From Elusimicrobiota bacterium (GTDB lineage Bacteria > Elusimicrobiota > Elusimicrobia > UBA1565 > UBA9628), in the NCBI GenBank assembly GCA_016194705.1, contig JACQAZ010000047.1, positions 1-64,000 of the forward strand: a DNA stretch of 64,000 nt, read 5' to 3'. Below are positions 8,538-16,769 of the stretch, one piece after another (positions within the stretch are counted from its first letter, which is position 1; every line of letters begins with the position of its first letter). A program made the position numbers and the translations under genes. The notes beneath the pieces were generated by a model. The model did not search any database. It saw only the letters and a program-made list of their open reading frames with translations, and was not told the DNA's origin.

Positions 8538-8977
8538 GCCTGCCTCAGGCGCGCGAGATTGCGCAGATGCTCGCCCAAAGCCGGATTGTTCTTGAGCAGG
8601 TACTGCAGGTCCTCGAAGGCGAGCCGGTAGACCTGGCAGTCCTCCGCCGCGACGACCGTCGCGGTGCGCGCGCCGTCCTTGAGGAGCGCGATCTCGCCCA
8701 GCAGCTCGCCGGGGCCCAAGGTCGCCAGCGAGGCGGCGGCGCTGCCGAAGGACTGCTGGACCCGCACGCTGCCGCGGCACACGACGAACAGGTCGCGGCC
8801 TTCCTCACCTTGCTCCATGACCGCGGACTCGCGGGGATAGCCGTAGAGGCCGCTGCGGGGGAAGAGCTTCTGCAGGTGCTCGGCCGAGAACTCCGGGAAA
8901 AAGCCTTCGAGCTTGAGCGCTCCGGAGACCGCGGCGGCGGCGGCGTCGCCGGCGGGGAGCTTGGGGGACGGTTCCAC
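8534..8977 (-). CDS. Cyclic-nucleotide-binding (CNB/CRP-type) regulatory protein
   Basis: This 147-aa protein is a single cNMP-binding beta-roll without a DNA-binding helix-turn-helix. The phosphate-binding cassette is visible as GELLGEIALLKDGARTATVVA (about 99-119), including the Glu and Arg used to bind cAMP/cGMP. It starts with GTG overlapping the pilT stop by one base, so the two are translationally coupled. Stand-alone CNB proteins act as regulatory subunits; the coupling with pilT suggests nucleotide control of pilus retraction (inference). Confidence 0.85.
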   Translation of the reverse strand: MEPSPKLPAGDAAAAAVSGALKLEGFFPEFSAEHLQKLFPRSGLYGYPRESAVMEQGEEGRDLFVVCRGSVRVQQSFGSAAASLATLGPGELLGEIALLKDGARTATVVAAEDCQVYRLAFEDLQYLLKNNPALGEHLRNLARLRQA

Positions 8978-10038
8978 TATTTGCCGAGCAGGTCCGGGTT
9001 GCGCATGTGCTCGACGGCCACCTCCCGGGTGATGAGCTTCTTCTGAAAGAGGTTCTTGATCGAGGAGTCCCGGGAGATCATCCCGACCGACAGGCCGGAC
9101 TGGATCGCGTCGTTGATGGCGTCGAGCTTGTTCTCGCGTATGAGTTGCCGTACGGCGGTGTTTGCAATCAATATCTCGACCGCCACGACGAGGCCCTTCC
9201 CGTCGGCCCGCGGCAGAAGATCCTGCGAGATGACGGCCTCGAGCGTCATCGCCAGCTGTTCGCGCAGGCTTTCCTGATCCGGCTGCGAGACCGCCGTCAC
9301 GATGCGCTGGGCGGTCTTGGAGGCGTCGCGCGTGTGAAGCGTCGTGAGGACGAGGTGGCCGGTCTCGGCGGCGAGCAAGGCGGCCTTGATCGAGGGGCCG
9401 TCGCGCATCTCGCCGATGCAGAGGATGTCCGGGTCTTGGCGCAGGGCGTCGAGGGTCCCCGAGTCGAAGGTCGGGGTATCGACGCCGACCTCGCGCTGGA
9501 CGAAGACCGACCGGCAGGGCTTGAAGATGGTCTCGATGGGGTCCTCGATGGTGATGACCTTCCCGGGCCTGCCGGTCTGGTTGATGTACTCGATCATGGC
9601 GGCCATCGTCGTGCTCTTGCCGCTGCCGGTCGCTCCCGTCACGAAAATGACGCCCGAGCGGCGGTTGGCCAAAGTCCCCACCACCGGCGGCAGCCCCAAC
9701 GCCGAGAGAGGATAGGTCTTCGTCGGTATCACGCGGATCGTGGCACCCAGTGTTCCCAGGGCCTGATAGAGCGCGAAGCGAAACCGGCCCACGTCGTTGA
9801 GCGTATGGGAGAAGTTCAGCCGCATGTCCTTCTTGAGAAGGTCCCTGCCGTAGTCGTTCATGTACGGCTCGAGCAGCTGCTTGATGCCGTCGGAGGCCAG
9901 CGCCGAATAGGGCAGGGCCCCGATCTCGCCCGAGATGCGGGCGATGGGAGGGATGCCGTGAATGAGGTGCAGGTCGGAGCCACCGCGCGCGACGACGTCC
10001 TGAAGCAGCGTGGTCAAGTCGTATTCCGGAGATGCCAT
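8977..10038 (-). CDS. pilT: Type IV pilus twitching-motility (retraction) ATPase PilT
   Basis: This 353-aa GspE-family ATPase has Walker A GATGSGKST, the Asp box and Walker B (DILCIGEMRD), and the His box (TTLHTRDA). It lacks the long N-terminal MshEN domain and the zinc fingers of PilB, as PilT does. PilT hexamers power pilus retraction at the inner membrane. The track starts at a TTG (10065), but a promoter places the ATG at 10038 (MASPEYD) six bases after the -10 box. It heads a five-gene operon (pilT, CNB, secreted protein, enoyl-CoA hydratase-like, SDR). Confidence 0.92.
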   Translation of the reverse strand: MASPEYDLTTLLQDVVARGGSDLHLIHGIPPIARISGEIGALPYSALASDGIKQLLEPYMNDYGRDLLKKDMRLNFSHTLNDVGRFRFALYQALGTLGATIRVIPTKTYPLSALGLPPVVGTLANRRSGVIFVTGATGSGKSTTMAAMIEYINQTGRPGKVITIEDPIETIFKPCRSVFVQREVGVDTPTFDSGTLDALRQDPDILCIGEMRDGPSIKAALLAAETGHLVLTTLHTRDASKTAQRIVTAVSQPDQESLREQLAMTLEAVISQDLLPRADGKGLVVAVEILIANTAVRQLIRENKLDAINDAIQSGLSVGMISRDSSIKNLFQKKLITREVAVEHMRNPDLLGK

Positions 10039-10044
10039 CGCAAG

Positions 10045-10073
10045 AGCATAGCTGGAATGGCGCAAGAAATCAA
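10045..10073 (-). promoter_or_regulatory. pilT promoter, near-leaderless
   Basis: On the minus strand TTGATT (10068-10073), 17-bp spacer, TATGCT (10045-10050), then 6 nt to the ATG at 10038. Transcription would start at or next to the start codon. Confidence 0.6.
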
Positions 10074-10092
10074 GCGCGGTCGAAGAAATGAG

Positions 10093-10098
10093 TATAAT
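10093..10098 (+). promoter_or_regulatory. -10 box (TATAAT) of the TIGR01777 epimerase gene
   Basis: A perfect TATAAT lies 6 nt upstream of the GTG start at 10105. No good -35 is visible at 17-18 bp. The box is divergent from and 20 bp beyond the pilT -35 region. Confidence 0.5.
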
Positions 10099-10104
10099 GG
10101 AGCC

Positions 10105-10995
10105 GTGAAGATCGTCATCGCCGGAGGAACGGGCTTCATCGGCCGCGCCCTGGCCTCGGCGTCGGCGGCCGCCGGGGACGAGGTCGTGGTTTTATCCCGA
10201 CGGCCTTCTCTCGGAGCCCCCAAGACGGTTGTTTGGGATGGGGCGAGCACCGGCTCCTGGCAGCAGGCGCTCGAAGGCGCCGATGCCGTCGTCAACCTCT
10301 CCGGCGAGAGCGTGGCCGAAGCGAGATGGAACGAGCCGCGCAAGAAGCTCCTCATCTCGAGCCGGCTCAACGCGACGCGGGCGCTGGTCGCGGCACTCTC
10401 GGCGGCCAAGCAGCGGCCGAAGGTTTTCTTGAGCAGCTCCGCGGTCGGCTACTACGGCGACCGGGGCGACGAGCTTCTCGACGAGTCCTCCAAGCCGGGG
10501 AGCGATTTTCTTTCCAAGCTCTGCCAGGACTGGGAAAAAGAGGCTCGCGTCGCCGAGCCGCTTGGCGTGCGGACTGTGGTCCTGCGCACGGGCATCGTGC
10601 TGGCGCAAGGCGGAGGGGCGCTCTCCAAGATGCTGCCGATCTTCAAGACCGGATTCGGCGGCCCGCTGGGCAATGGGGGCCAATGGATGTCCTGGATCGC
10701 GCTCGAGGACCTCGTCGGGCTCATCAGGCACGCCGTCGTCCGCGAGGTATCGGGTCCGCTCAACGGCACGGCCCCCAACCCCGCCGTCAACAAAGACTTC
10801 AGCCGGGCCCTGGGACGGGCCTTGGGGCGCCCCGCCCTGCTCCCTGCGCCCGCCTTCGCGCTGCGCCTAGCCCTGGGCGAGATGGCCGGCATGCTCCTTG
10901 GAGGACAACGCGCCCTTCCTAAGCGCCTCCTCGAAACGGGCTACTCCTTCAAGCGCCCCGACCTCGAGAGCGCGCTGCGCTCGATCATAGGATGA
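10105..10995 (+). CDS. TIGR01777-family NAD-dependent epimerase/dehydratase (YfcH-like)
   Basis: The ORF track extends this frame far upstream, through the antisense of pilT. The real protein begins at GTG 10105 (KIVIAGGTGFIGRAL), giving 296 aa. It has the GGTGFIG dinucleotide motif, the family signature VNLSGESVAEARW, and SSSAVGYYG with the extended-SDR Tyr. TIGR01777 proteins are Rossmann-fold oxidoreductases of unclear substrate, in some bacteria linked to cell division or DNA damage. The stop overlaps the next gene (ATGA at 10992). Confidence 0.88.
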   Translation: MKIVIAGGTGFIGRALASASAAAGDEVVVLSRRPSLGAPKTVVWDGASTGSWQQALEGADAVVNLSGESVAEARWNEPRKKLLISSRLNATRALVAALSAAKQRPKVFLSSSAVGYYGDRGDELLDESSKPGSDFLSKLCQDWEKEARVAEPLGVRTVVLRTGIVLAQGGGALSKMLPIFKTGFGGPLGNGGQWMSWIALEDLVGLIRHAVVREVSGPLNGTAPNPAVNKDFSRALGRALGRPALLPAPAFALRLALGEMAGMLLGGQRALPKRLLETGYSFKRPDLESALRSIIG

Positions 10996-11993
10996 AGCGC
11001 GCCTCGGCGCTGGCCTGCTGCGCCGCCCTGGCCGCGTGCGCGTCGGCGCCGGACCACCACCTCCCGCCGAGCGCCGCGGCGAGCCTGGCCATAGCGTCCG
11101 TCGATCCCTCGGCGCCGCGCTTCGAGATCGCCTTCAAGGAGAAGGGTCTCGCCGCGGGCTCGGTCGTCATCGAAAACAGCGGGCATCTCTCCCATGGGGT
11201 GGCGATCCTCCGCGGGGCCAAGGAGTCGTGCCGGGTCTCCGAGGAATTCGGGGCTCTGCTGACGCGGATCACGGCGGTGGGCACGGTGGACCTCGCCGAT
11301 CGCGGCGACGAGGAGATCTTCCTGCTCAACGAGGACGGCGGCACGGGAAGCCATGACGAGATCATGCTTCTCATCGACCCGCGCGACTGCGGGGTGACGG
11401 GCCTCACCGTGACGGTGTTCCACCAGGCGACCCACCGCACGACGCCGCAAGCGCCTCTGGGACGCTTCGACGATCTGGCCAGGCGCCCCGAGCGGATTTT
11501 TCTCAACGCCTTGAAGTACCGCTACGGGTTCGTGGGCAAGGACGACGCGGACCGCCAGGAGAAAAACCCGGAGTACGCCTATTATTTCTGGGCCCGCGAC
11601 AACGGCAGCCTCAACGACGGGCGCATGAAAATCAGGCGCTACGAGGGCCGGCCCGCCTTCCGGGACTCCCTCGAGGCCTCGCTGATGGACGGGGTCCGCG
11701 TCTATGCCGCTTACTTCAAGGGCGGCGTGGTCGCTTACGACGCCGCGACCGATGAGCACTTCGTCCTTTTCCACCCGCAGGACATGTACGCCTGGCCGAC
11801 CCTGCTTCAGAGGGCGGGACCCTACCTACTGGTCGGCACGCGGGGCGAAGGAGTCGCGGCGATCGATCTGCGGGATTTTCGACTCAGGCGCTTCCGCTTC
11901 CAGAGCTCGGACGACGTCGTCAAGTCTCTCGAGGTCAAAGGCTCCGAGGTGATCGTCAACGGCGTCCGCACCCTGAAGCTTCCCGGGCTCTAG
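10992..11993 (+). CDS. Putative lipoprotein, unknown function
   Basis: This 333-aa protein begins with a lipoprotein signal peptide ending in the lipobox LAAC-A at about residues 13-16. The mature protein shows no domain I recognise; Tyr/Phe/Asp-rich segments and repeated short beta-like stretches (for example GVAAIDLRDFRLRRF) suggest a beta-propeller-like or beta-rich fold. Its ATG overlaps the epimerase stop by 4 bp, so the two are co-translated. The stop interlocks with the stop of the convergent DUF1223 gene through CTAG. Confidence 0.7.
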   Translation: MKRASALACCAALAACASAPDHHLPPSAAASLAIASVDPSAPRFEIAFKEKGLAAGSVVIENSGHLSHGVAILRGAKESCRVSEEFGALLTRITAVGTVDLADRGDEEIFLLNEDGGTGSHDEIMLLIDPRDCGVTGLTVTVFHQATHRTTPQAPLGRFDDLARRPERIFLNALKYRYGFVGKDDADRQEKNPEYAYYFWARDNGSLNDGRMKIRRYEGRPAFRDSLEASLMDGVRVYAAYFKGGVVAYDAATDEHFVLFHPQDMYAWPTLLQRAGPYLLVGTRGEGVAAIDLRDFRLRRFRFQSSDDVVKSLEVKGSEVIVNGVRTLKLPGL

Positions 11994-12718
11994 GGCAGGA
12001 AGCCGCCGGCGGCCTGGACGGGCGTCGGATCATCTTCCGCCGTGATCCAGAAAGCCGCGCCGTAGCGTTTGGCAGGCGCGCCGGGCTTCTTGCGCAGGCG
12101 CAGGCGAGCGCGGCCGCCCTCTCCGAGCGCGGCCTCCTGGAGATCTAGCGCGGCGAAGTCGTGACGCAGGCTCTTTCCCTCGTTCTCGCCCGTGAGGACT
12201 CGCGACTCGAAGCCGAAGCCCAACAGCGCCGCGTGCGCGACCCACGCCCCTCGCGCCGCGACGGAGGGTTCGAAGCTCACTTGGTATGCGCCCGGGCTCA
12301 GCTCGCGGGCCTCGAGCGTCCCGGCCTGAGTCCTGAGCCTTGAGGGCGGCGTCTCGCCCCATGCCCGCAGCTCCCTGCCGTTGAGGACCACGCCGGGGGT
12401 GTAGACGCCGCGGCCGCCCCAGGCCCTGGCGTAGCGCTCTTGGCGCCGCGTGAATTCGGGAGACGCCAGGGGGTCCTTCCAGCCGAGCCGGTCCCAGTAA
12501 TCGACCTGGAAGGCGACGGGGACAAAATCGATCCAGAGGCCCTTCGCGCTCGCCAAAGAGGAGAGCCAGTCGTCGGCCGGGGGACAGCTCGAGCACCCTT
12601 CCGATGAGTAGAGCTCCAGCAAGGAGACGCGGTCCGGCCCGCTCTTGAAGGAGGCGGAAGCAGCCCATGCCGGCGAGCAGGCCACAATCAGCGCCAGGAT
12701 GCTCATCACGGACATCAT
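11990..12718 (-). CDS. Exported DUF1223 (thioredoxin-like) protein
   Basis: The mature protein carries LELYSSEGCSSCPPAD, the DUF1223 signature with a redox-type CxxC, followed by DYWDRLGWKDPLASPEFTxRQ, also typical. The family adopts a thioredoxin-like fold and is periplasmic. The track start (12760) would run into the tRNA gene, whereas ATG 12718 gives MMSVMSILALIVACSPAWA, a clean signal peptide and 242 aa, so I choose that. Biochemical function is unknown. Confidence 0.85.
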   Translation of the reverse strand: MMSVMSILALIVACSPAWAASASFKSGPDRVSLLELYSSEGCSSCPPADDWLSSLASAKGLWIDFVPVAFQVDYWDRLGWKDPLASPEFTRRQERYARAWGGRGVYTPGVVLNGRELRAWGETPPSRLRTQAGTLEARELSPGAYQVSFEPSVAARGAWVAHAALLGFGFESRVLTGENEGKSLRHDFAALDLQEAALGEGGRARLRLRKKPGAPAKRYGAAFWITAEDDPTPVQAAGGFLP

Positions 12719-12744
12719 ACTTTTCTCGCGCGCGGGGAATCTGC

Positions 12745-12750
12745 TAAAAT
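12745..12750 (+). promoter_or_regulatory. -10 box of tRNA-Asn
   Basis: TAAAAT lies 10 bp before the tRNA 5' end; a weak -35 (TTTCTC, 12722-12727) sits 17 bp upstream. The promoter overlaps the 5' end of the divergent DUF1223 gene. Confidence 0.45.
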
Positions 12751-12760
12751 GTCTCACCAT

Positions 12761-12832
12761 TCCGGGCTAGCTCAATGGTGGAGCAGGCCGCTGTTAACGG
12801 CAAGGTTCTAGGTTCGAGTCCTAGGCCCGGAG
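12761..12832 (+). tRNA. tRNA-Asn (GTT)
   Basis: The acceptor stem TCCGGGC/GCCCGGA is perfect. The D-arm has GCTC/GAGC, the anticodon loop reads CTGTTAA (anticodon GTT) and the T-arm is CTAGG-TTCGAGT-CCTAG. The discriminator is G and the CCA tail is not encoded. The top pair of the anticodon stem is a G-A mismatch. Confidence 0.95.
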
Positions 12833-12858
12833 CGTTTTCTCGACAAGGCGGCCCCCAC

Positions 12859-12899
12859 TCTGCTACCGGTTGCCGCGAGCAGCCGGTAGCAGACTTTTT
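12859..12899 (+). terminator. Intrinsic terminator of tRNA-Asn
   Basis: An 11-bp perfect stem, TCTGCTACCGG / CCGGTAGCAGA, with a 13-nt loop is followed directly by CTTTTT. Confidence 0.88.
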
Positions 12900-12916
12900 C
12901 GAAGATTCCGCGAGCG

Positions 12917-13420
12917 ATGAGGATGAACATGAAAATACGCCTTTGGGCGCTGAGCGCCATCTTACTGGGATTGAGCGCGACCACTCGGGGCTCTAATTTA
13001 GCGTTCTCTCCGGTGACTTTCGTGGATTCCTACATGGCCGCCTGGAACGCCCACGACGCGGCCAAAGCGGCGGCCTTTTTCGCCGACGACGGCGTCTACT
13101 TCGACACGACCGTCGGCACGCCGCAAAAGGGCCGCGACGCGGTGCGCCGGAACGTCATCGAGGTCTTCATGAAGGCCGCCCCGAATCTGACCTGGAGCCG
13201 GGACGCAAAGGCCCCGATCATCGGCCCTGAAGGGATCGCCTTTGAATGGAGCTTCAAAGGCACCAACACCGGCGCTTGGGACGCGAACACTCCGGCGACG
13301 AACAAGCCCTTTGAGTTCAAGGGAGTCTCCTTCGTCATGATCAAGAACGGAAAAATCGAGTATCAAGGCGACTACTACGACGCCTTGTCCTTCCAGAAGC
13401 AGCTCGGCTGGATCAAGTAA
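12917..13420 (+). CDS. Exported NTF2/SnoaL-like protein
   Basis: The 167-aa protein has a short N-terminal signal (ATG 12917, or the internal ATGs at MRMNMK) and a SnoaL/NTF2-like domain: FVDSYMAAWNAHDAAKAAAFFADDGVYFD, then a GRDAV segment and a terminal amphipathic beta region. This fold is a small cone-shaped barrel used by cyclases, isomerases and non-enzymatic binding proteins. The catalytic residues of any specific enzyme are not evident. It follows the tRNA terminator. Confidence 0.8.
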   Translation: MRMNMKIRLWALSAILLGLSATTRGSNLAFSPVTFVDSYMAAWNAHDAAKAAAFFADDGVYFDTTVGTPQKGRDAVRRNVIEVFMKAAPNLTWSRDAKAPIIGPEGIAFEWSFKGTNTGAWDANTPATNKPFEFKGVSFVMIKNGKIEYQGDYYDALSFQKQLGWIK

Positions 13421-13448
13421 GAGAGGGTCGGGAACGAATTACTGAGCG

Positions 13449-13490
13449 CGGTGTCTACTCCCCTGAATTCCGGCAACAGGGGGAACACCG
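13449..13490 (+). other. Nested inverted repeat just before a small membrane-protein gene
   Basis: Two nested stems are visible: CGGTGT/ACACCG outside and CCCCTG/CAGGGG inside, with an 11-nt loop. It ends 4 nt before ATG 13495 and would occlude the start. There is no T-run, so it is more likely a leader hairpin or attenuator than a terminator. Confidence 0.4.
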
Positions 13491-13494
13491 AACG

Positions 13495-13872
13495 ATGCTC
13501 AAGATCGCCGCTTCGCTCCTCGCAGCCCTACCCAGTCCAAGTTACGCCGCCATTGCCCTCACCTCGGAGGTCTCCGTCTCGTCGTCGCCCGCGAAGAGGC
13601 CCGCCCCGATCACTTTCCAGCTTGATGCGCAGACCGAAGATCCCCGACATCGCCGCACCGCCGTCGGCGTGAAGTCCGGCCTGAAGGAAGGCAAGCCGCT
13701 CGAGATGGCGGTCTGGGGCGGCGGGGGCGCCGTCGCCGGAAGCCTCGCGGGTCCCCTCGGCGCGCTGATCGGCGCGGGAGCCGGCGCGCTCTGCGGCCTG
13801 CTTTACTCGGTGATCGTCGTCCCCCACAACGGCCCCCCGGCCGAGGAGCTTAAAGTCCGTAGTAGTAGGTGA
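13495..13872 (+). CDS. Small exported/membrane protein, Gly-Ala-rich
   Basis: This 125-aa ORF has a plausible signal peptide (MLKIAASLLAALPSPSYA-A) and one Gly/Ala-rich hydrophobic helix (about 75-104: VWGGGGAVAGSLAGPLGALIGAGAG...), resembling glycine-zipper proteins of the envelope. The last 23 bp overlap the convergent DUF5916 gene. I recognise no family beyond the glycine-zipper look. Confidence 0.55.
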   Translation: MLKIAASLLAALPSPSYAAIALTSEVSVSSSPAKRPAPITFQLDAQTEDPRHRRTAVGVKSGLKEGKPLEMAVWGGGGAVAGSLAGPLGALIGAGAGALCGLLYSVIVVPHNGPPAEELKVRSSR

Positions 13873-16078
13873 TCTTGAGCTGGAGCTGATTCGAGGGGCG
13901 CTCCAGCCCGCGTCCCGTGGCGACGTTGTAGATCAGGAACACGTCGCTGTCGGGGCGGTAGAGGTAGCGCAATCGAGCGTTGACGCTGGTCAGTTGGGCG
14001 TCGGTGTTGGCCTGCACGAAGACATCGGTCAGCCAGCGGCGCGTGAAGTTGTAGCTGGCGCGCACGTCGAGCAGGTTCGTGACGAAGTCGCCGCTGGGGA
14101 GATAGACGCGGTTGTACGAGTCCTCCAGGCTCAAGAGCAGGTGCTCGTTGGGCCGGAAGGTCGCGCTGGCGCTCGTCTCGTAGCGCCGGCCGCCGTAGAA
14201 GTCTCCCCATTTCTCGCGCGCGCTCAGCACGACGCGGCGGCCGCGGTCGCTGTGGACCGAGGCGATCATGCGGTTGAAGTGGTAGCGTCCGGCCGGGACG
14301 ACGATGCCGGGATGGATCTCGAAGTCCTGCTGCATGAGGTCGGTGACCGCCTCGACCGGACGAAATAAAAAGCCCGAGGAGTCCCGGAAATCCGTGGACC
14401 ATGAGAGCTCGGTTTGGCTTGTCTGCAGGTTGCCGACGCGGTCCTGGATGTATTCCTCCTGGGTCTCGAACTCCATCTGCTGGACGAAATGCGGCCACTT
14501 GGGCTGGGGTTTGTACGCGGCCTGGCCGAAGTAGTCGCGGATGCCGGTGCGCTCGACGAAGCCGGTCTCCGGATTGAAATGGTTGCCGACCTCCTCGAAC
14601 GCGCCGATGAGCCGGTAGTCGTCGTTCTCGAAGAAAGAGCCCCCGAAGGAGGACCCCACGCTGTCCTTGACAAACGGGTTCTCCGTTCCCATGACGAAGC
14701 CCTTGAGCTGCCAGTAGTCGGTCAAGCTCAGCTGGGCGTCGAATCCGCCGCCGCGATTGTAAGCCGAGGTCTGTCCGCCTTGACGGTTGACCGCCATCGC
14801 GCCGACGTAGCTGCGCTCGTAGACGTCGTATTTGACGCGGGCCACCGAGAAATCCTGCTGCGGGATGCCGGCCGTGCCCGACTGATCGCCGATCTGGCGC
14901 GACTGGACCTGCAGATAGCCGACGTCGAAGGGGCCCGCCTTGCCGGTCAGCTTGCCGCCGAAGTTGAGCGGCACGGGTTGGCCGTCATTGGTCAGCCCCA
15001 TGCGCCGGCTGAAGAAGAGCTGGTCGTTGCCTTGGTCGCCGAACAGAAAGATGCCCGCGTTCTCCAGGAAGAAATCGCGCTTCTCTGGGAAGAACACCGG
15101 GAAGCGCGTGAGGTTGACGACCTGCTGGTCGGCCTCGACCTGGCCGAAGTCGGGATTGACCGTGAACTCGGAGGTCAAGGACGGCGTGACGCCGATGCGC
15201 GCGACCTCGATGCCCATGGTCCCGAAAGTCCCGTCGAGAAAGCCCGCGCTCCCGACGCGCGGCACGCCGCGGCGCCAGCCGCCGGTGACGTAGGGCTTGA
15301 TCTCGAAGACGGGCGGACGCTTGAGCAGCTCGAGACCGGTGAGCTCTCCGGCCCGAGAGACCTTCTCCAGCCCGAAGGCGCGCTGCCACGCCGTCCAGAG
15401 CGATTCCTCGTTCTTTCGGCGCACGCGCCGGGCGACGTTGAAGCCCCAGGTCGGGGCTCCGTCGTGAAGGCGCAGGGACGTCAGAGGGATGGCGATCTCG
15501 GCGGTCCAGCCCTTGTCATCGATCCGGGCCTCCGAGCGCCAGCGGGCGTTCCAGGCCATATTGATGTCGCGCCCTTCGTCGGTGACCAAGGCGTCCTGCT
15601 GGGTCCCCAGCGGGTTGACCGCGAAGCGGTAGGCGCTGCGCAGGTCGTGGTTGGTGTCGAGCAGGATCTCGACCTTGTCGTCGTTGGTGAAATCCGCGTC
15701 GCGCCGCAGTTCGCGGGCGTTGATCAGCTCGGGATGAGAATCGTAGGCGCGGATGCCGATGTAGAGGTTCTTCTCGTCGTAGAGGACCTTGACCTCGGTC
15801 CTCTCGGTGGCCGGCTTACCCACGTCGGGCTCCTGCTGGGTGAAGGCGTCCGCGGCCTGGGCGCGGCTCCAGACCGGCTCGTCGAGCCTGCCGTCGAGCG
15901 TGATGGGTTCGTTGATCTTGACCGCGCTAAAGCGGCGCTTGGGCTGCGCGACGACGGGCGTCTGGACGGGAGGATTCTCCGTTCCCAGGGACTCGGCGTC
16001 GGCGACCGCGCTGAACAGCAGCAGCGCGCACGCCGACGCCAGGGCGGCTCTAACGGCTCGGTCGCACGTTGAAGTCAT
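13850..16078 (-). CDS. CBM9-like plus DUF5916 outer-membrane-type protein
   Basis: The 742-aa protein has a signal peptide (to about residue 28), a carbohydrate-binding-module-9-like domain (about 50-245: ITLDGRLDEPVW ... FTNDDKVEILLDTNHD), and then DUF5916 (signature VFFPEKRDFFLENAGIF), whose C-terminal half alternates polar and hydrophobic residues and ends in a run of aromatic strands like an outer-membrane barrel. The family is common in Gram-negative bacteria and has no settled function. It is the last gene of the chr-headed run; its start overlaps the preceding gene by 29 bp. Confidence 0.85.
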   Translation of the reverse strand: MTSTCDRAVRAALASACALLLFSAVADAESLGTENPPVQTPVVAQPKRRFSAVKINEPITLDGRLDEPVWSRAQAADAFTQQEPDVGKPATERTEVKVLYDEKNLYIGIRAYDSHPELINARELRRDADFTNDDKVEILLDTNHDLRSAYRFAVNPLGTQQDALVTDEGRDINMAWNARWRSEARIDDKGWTAEIAIPLTSLRLHDGAPTWGFNVARRVRRKNEESLWTAWQRAFGLEKVSRAGELTGLELLKRPPVFEIKPYVTGGWRRGVPRVGSAGFLDGTFGTMGIEVARIGVTPSLTSEFTVNPDFGQVEADQQVVNLTRFPVFFPEKRDFFLENAGIFLFGDQGNDQLFFSRRMGLTNDGQPVPLNFGGKLTGKAGPFDVGYLQVQSRQIGDQSGTAGIPQQDFSVARVKYDVYERSYVGAMAVNRQGGQTSAYNRGGGFDAQLSLTDYWQLKGFVMGTENPFVKDSVGSSFGGSFFENDDYRLIGAFEEVGNHFNPETGFVERTGIRDYFGQAAYKPQPKWPHFVQQMEFETQEEYIQDRVGNLQTSQTELSWSTDFRDSSGFLFRPVEAVTDLMQQDFEIHPGIVVPAGRYHFNRMIASVHSDRGRRVVLSAREKWGDFYGGRRYETSASATFRPNEHLLLSLEDSYNRVYLPSGDFVTNLLDVRASYNFTRRWLTDVFVQANTDAQLTSVNARLRYLYRPDSDVFLIYNVATGRGLERPSNQLQLKITYYYGL

Positions 16079-16760
16079 CGAAGTAGACGACGCTGTCGGC
16101 CTTGGACCAGACGCCGACCTTGCCCGAGACGGGCTCGGCCAGCTCGTGCTCCAAGTAAGTCTTGCCGTTGAGGATGCCCTGGACCTTCTTGCCCTTGACG
16201 ACGAGCTTGAGTGTCTGCCATTGTCCCGTTTGCGTCGGCGTGTTGCGGATCCACTCGACCGAGCTGCGCCTGCCGTGGACGTACTCGAACAGCACGAGGT
16301 TGTTCTCGAGCGCGTTGGCGCGCAGGATCAGGTAGTCTCCGTTGGGCTTGACGTTGAAGACGATCCCGGCTCCCTGGTCGATGCGGCCGGAGACGGGCTT
16401 GAAGCGGAAGCTGACCTCGCCCTCGCTGAAATTCTCGACGGACCGCGCGACGCAGAGGGGGAAGTAGGCGTAGGCCTTCACGTTGTCCAAGAATTCCGCG
16501 TAGCGCTCGCCGTAGAGGGCGCGGGCCTTGTCGCCGAGGTTGCTCGCCGATTGCCCGCTCGACCAGCGGCCGCCGTTGACCATCAAGACGTTCTTGCCGC
16601 CGTCCTTGGTCACCTGCCAGAAACCGACCAGGCAGGCCAGCGCGGAGGGCTCCTTGCCGACGGCGTCCTTCGAGAAATCGATCGTCACGGGACCGGCGGC
16701 GAGCGCCTCGATTGCGCACGCTCCGATGGACAGAACGGCCGCTGCGAATCTTTTTTTCAT
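16050..16760 (-). CDS. Secreted LamG/DUF1080-like beta-sandwich protein
   Basis: The 236-aa protein has a signal peptide (MKKRFAAAVLSIGACAIEALA). The mature part is a concanavalin-like jelly-roll: GRIDQGAGIVFNVKPNGDYLILRANALENN... and VWSKADSVVYFDDFNV are typical of DUF1080/LamG-like domains that bind or hydrolyse glycans. A strong Shine-Dalgarno (GGGAGG, 4 nt before ATG) marks it as a distal operon gene, 9 bp after the permease stop. Binding partner unknown. Confidence 0.78.
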   Translation of the reverse strand: MKKRFAAAVLSIGACAIEALAAGPVTIDFSKDAVGKEPSALACLVGFWQVTKDGGKNVLMVNGGRWSSGQSASNLGDKARALYGERYAEFLDNVKAYAYFPLCVARSVENFSEGEVSFRFKPVSGRIDQGAGIVFNVKPNGDYLILRANALENNLVLFEYVHGRRSSVEWIRNTPTQTGQWQTLKLVVKGKKVQGILNGKTYLEHELAEPVSGKVGVWSKADSVVYFDDFNVRPSR

Positions 16761-16769
16761 GAGACCTCC

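Noticed and set aside
8538-8780. N-terminal extension of the secreted protein ORF
   Set aside because: It lies within the CNB gene; the GTGA overlap at 8534-8537 and the signal peptide indicate the start at 8537.
9007-10104. N-terminal extension of the epimerase ORF
   Set aside because: This segment is antisense to pilT; the GTG at 10105 with TATAAT 6 nt upstream and the Rossmann start KIVIAGGTGFIG fix the true beginning.
12719-12760. Upstream ATG (12760) as start of the DUF1223 gene
   Set aside because: It would begin flush against the tRNA 5' end and put a poor signal peptide on the product; ATG 12718 gives a clean one.
14414-16072. 552-aa plus-strand ORF opposite DUF5916
   Set aside because: No domain, and the minus-strand DUF5916 gene is well supported.
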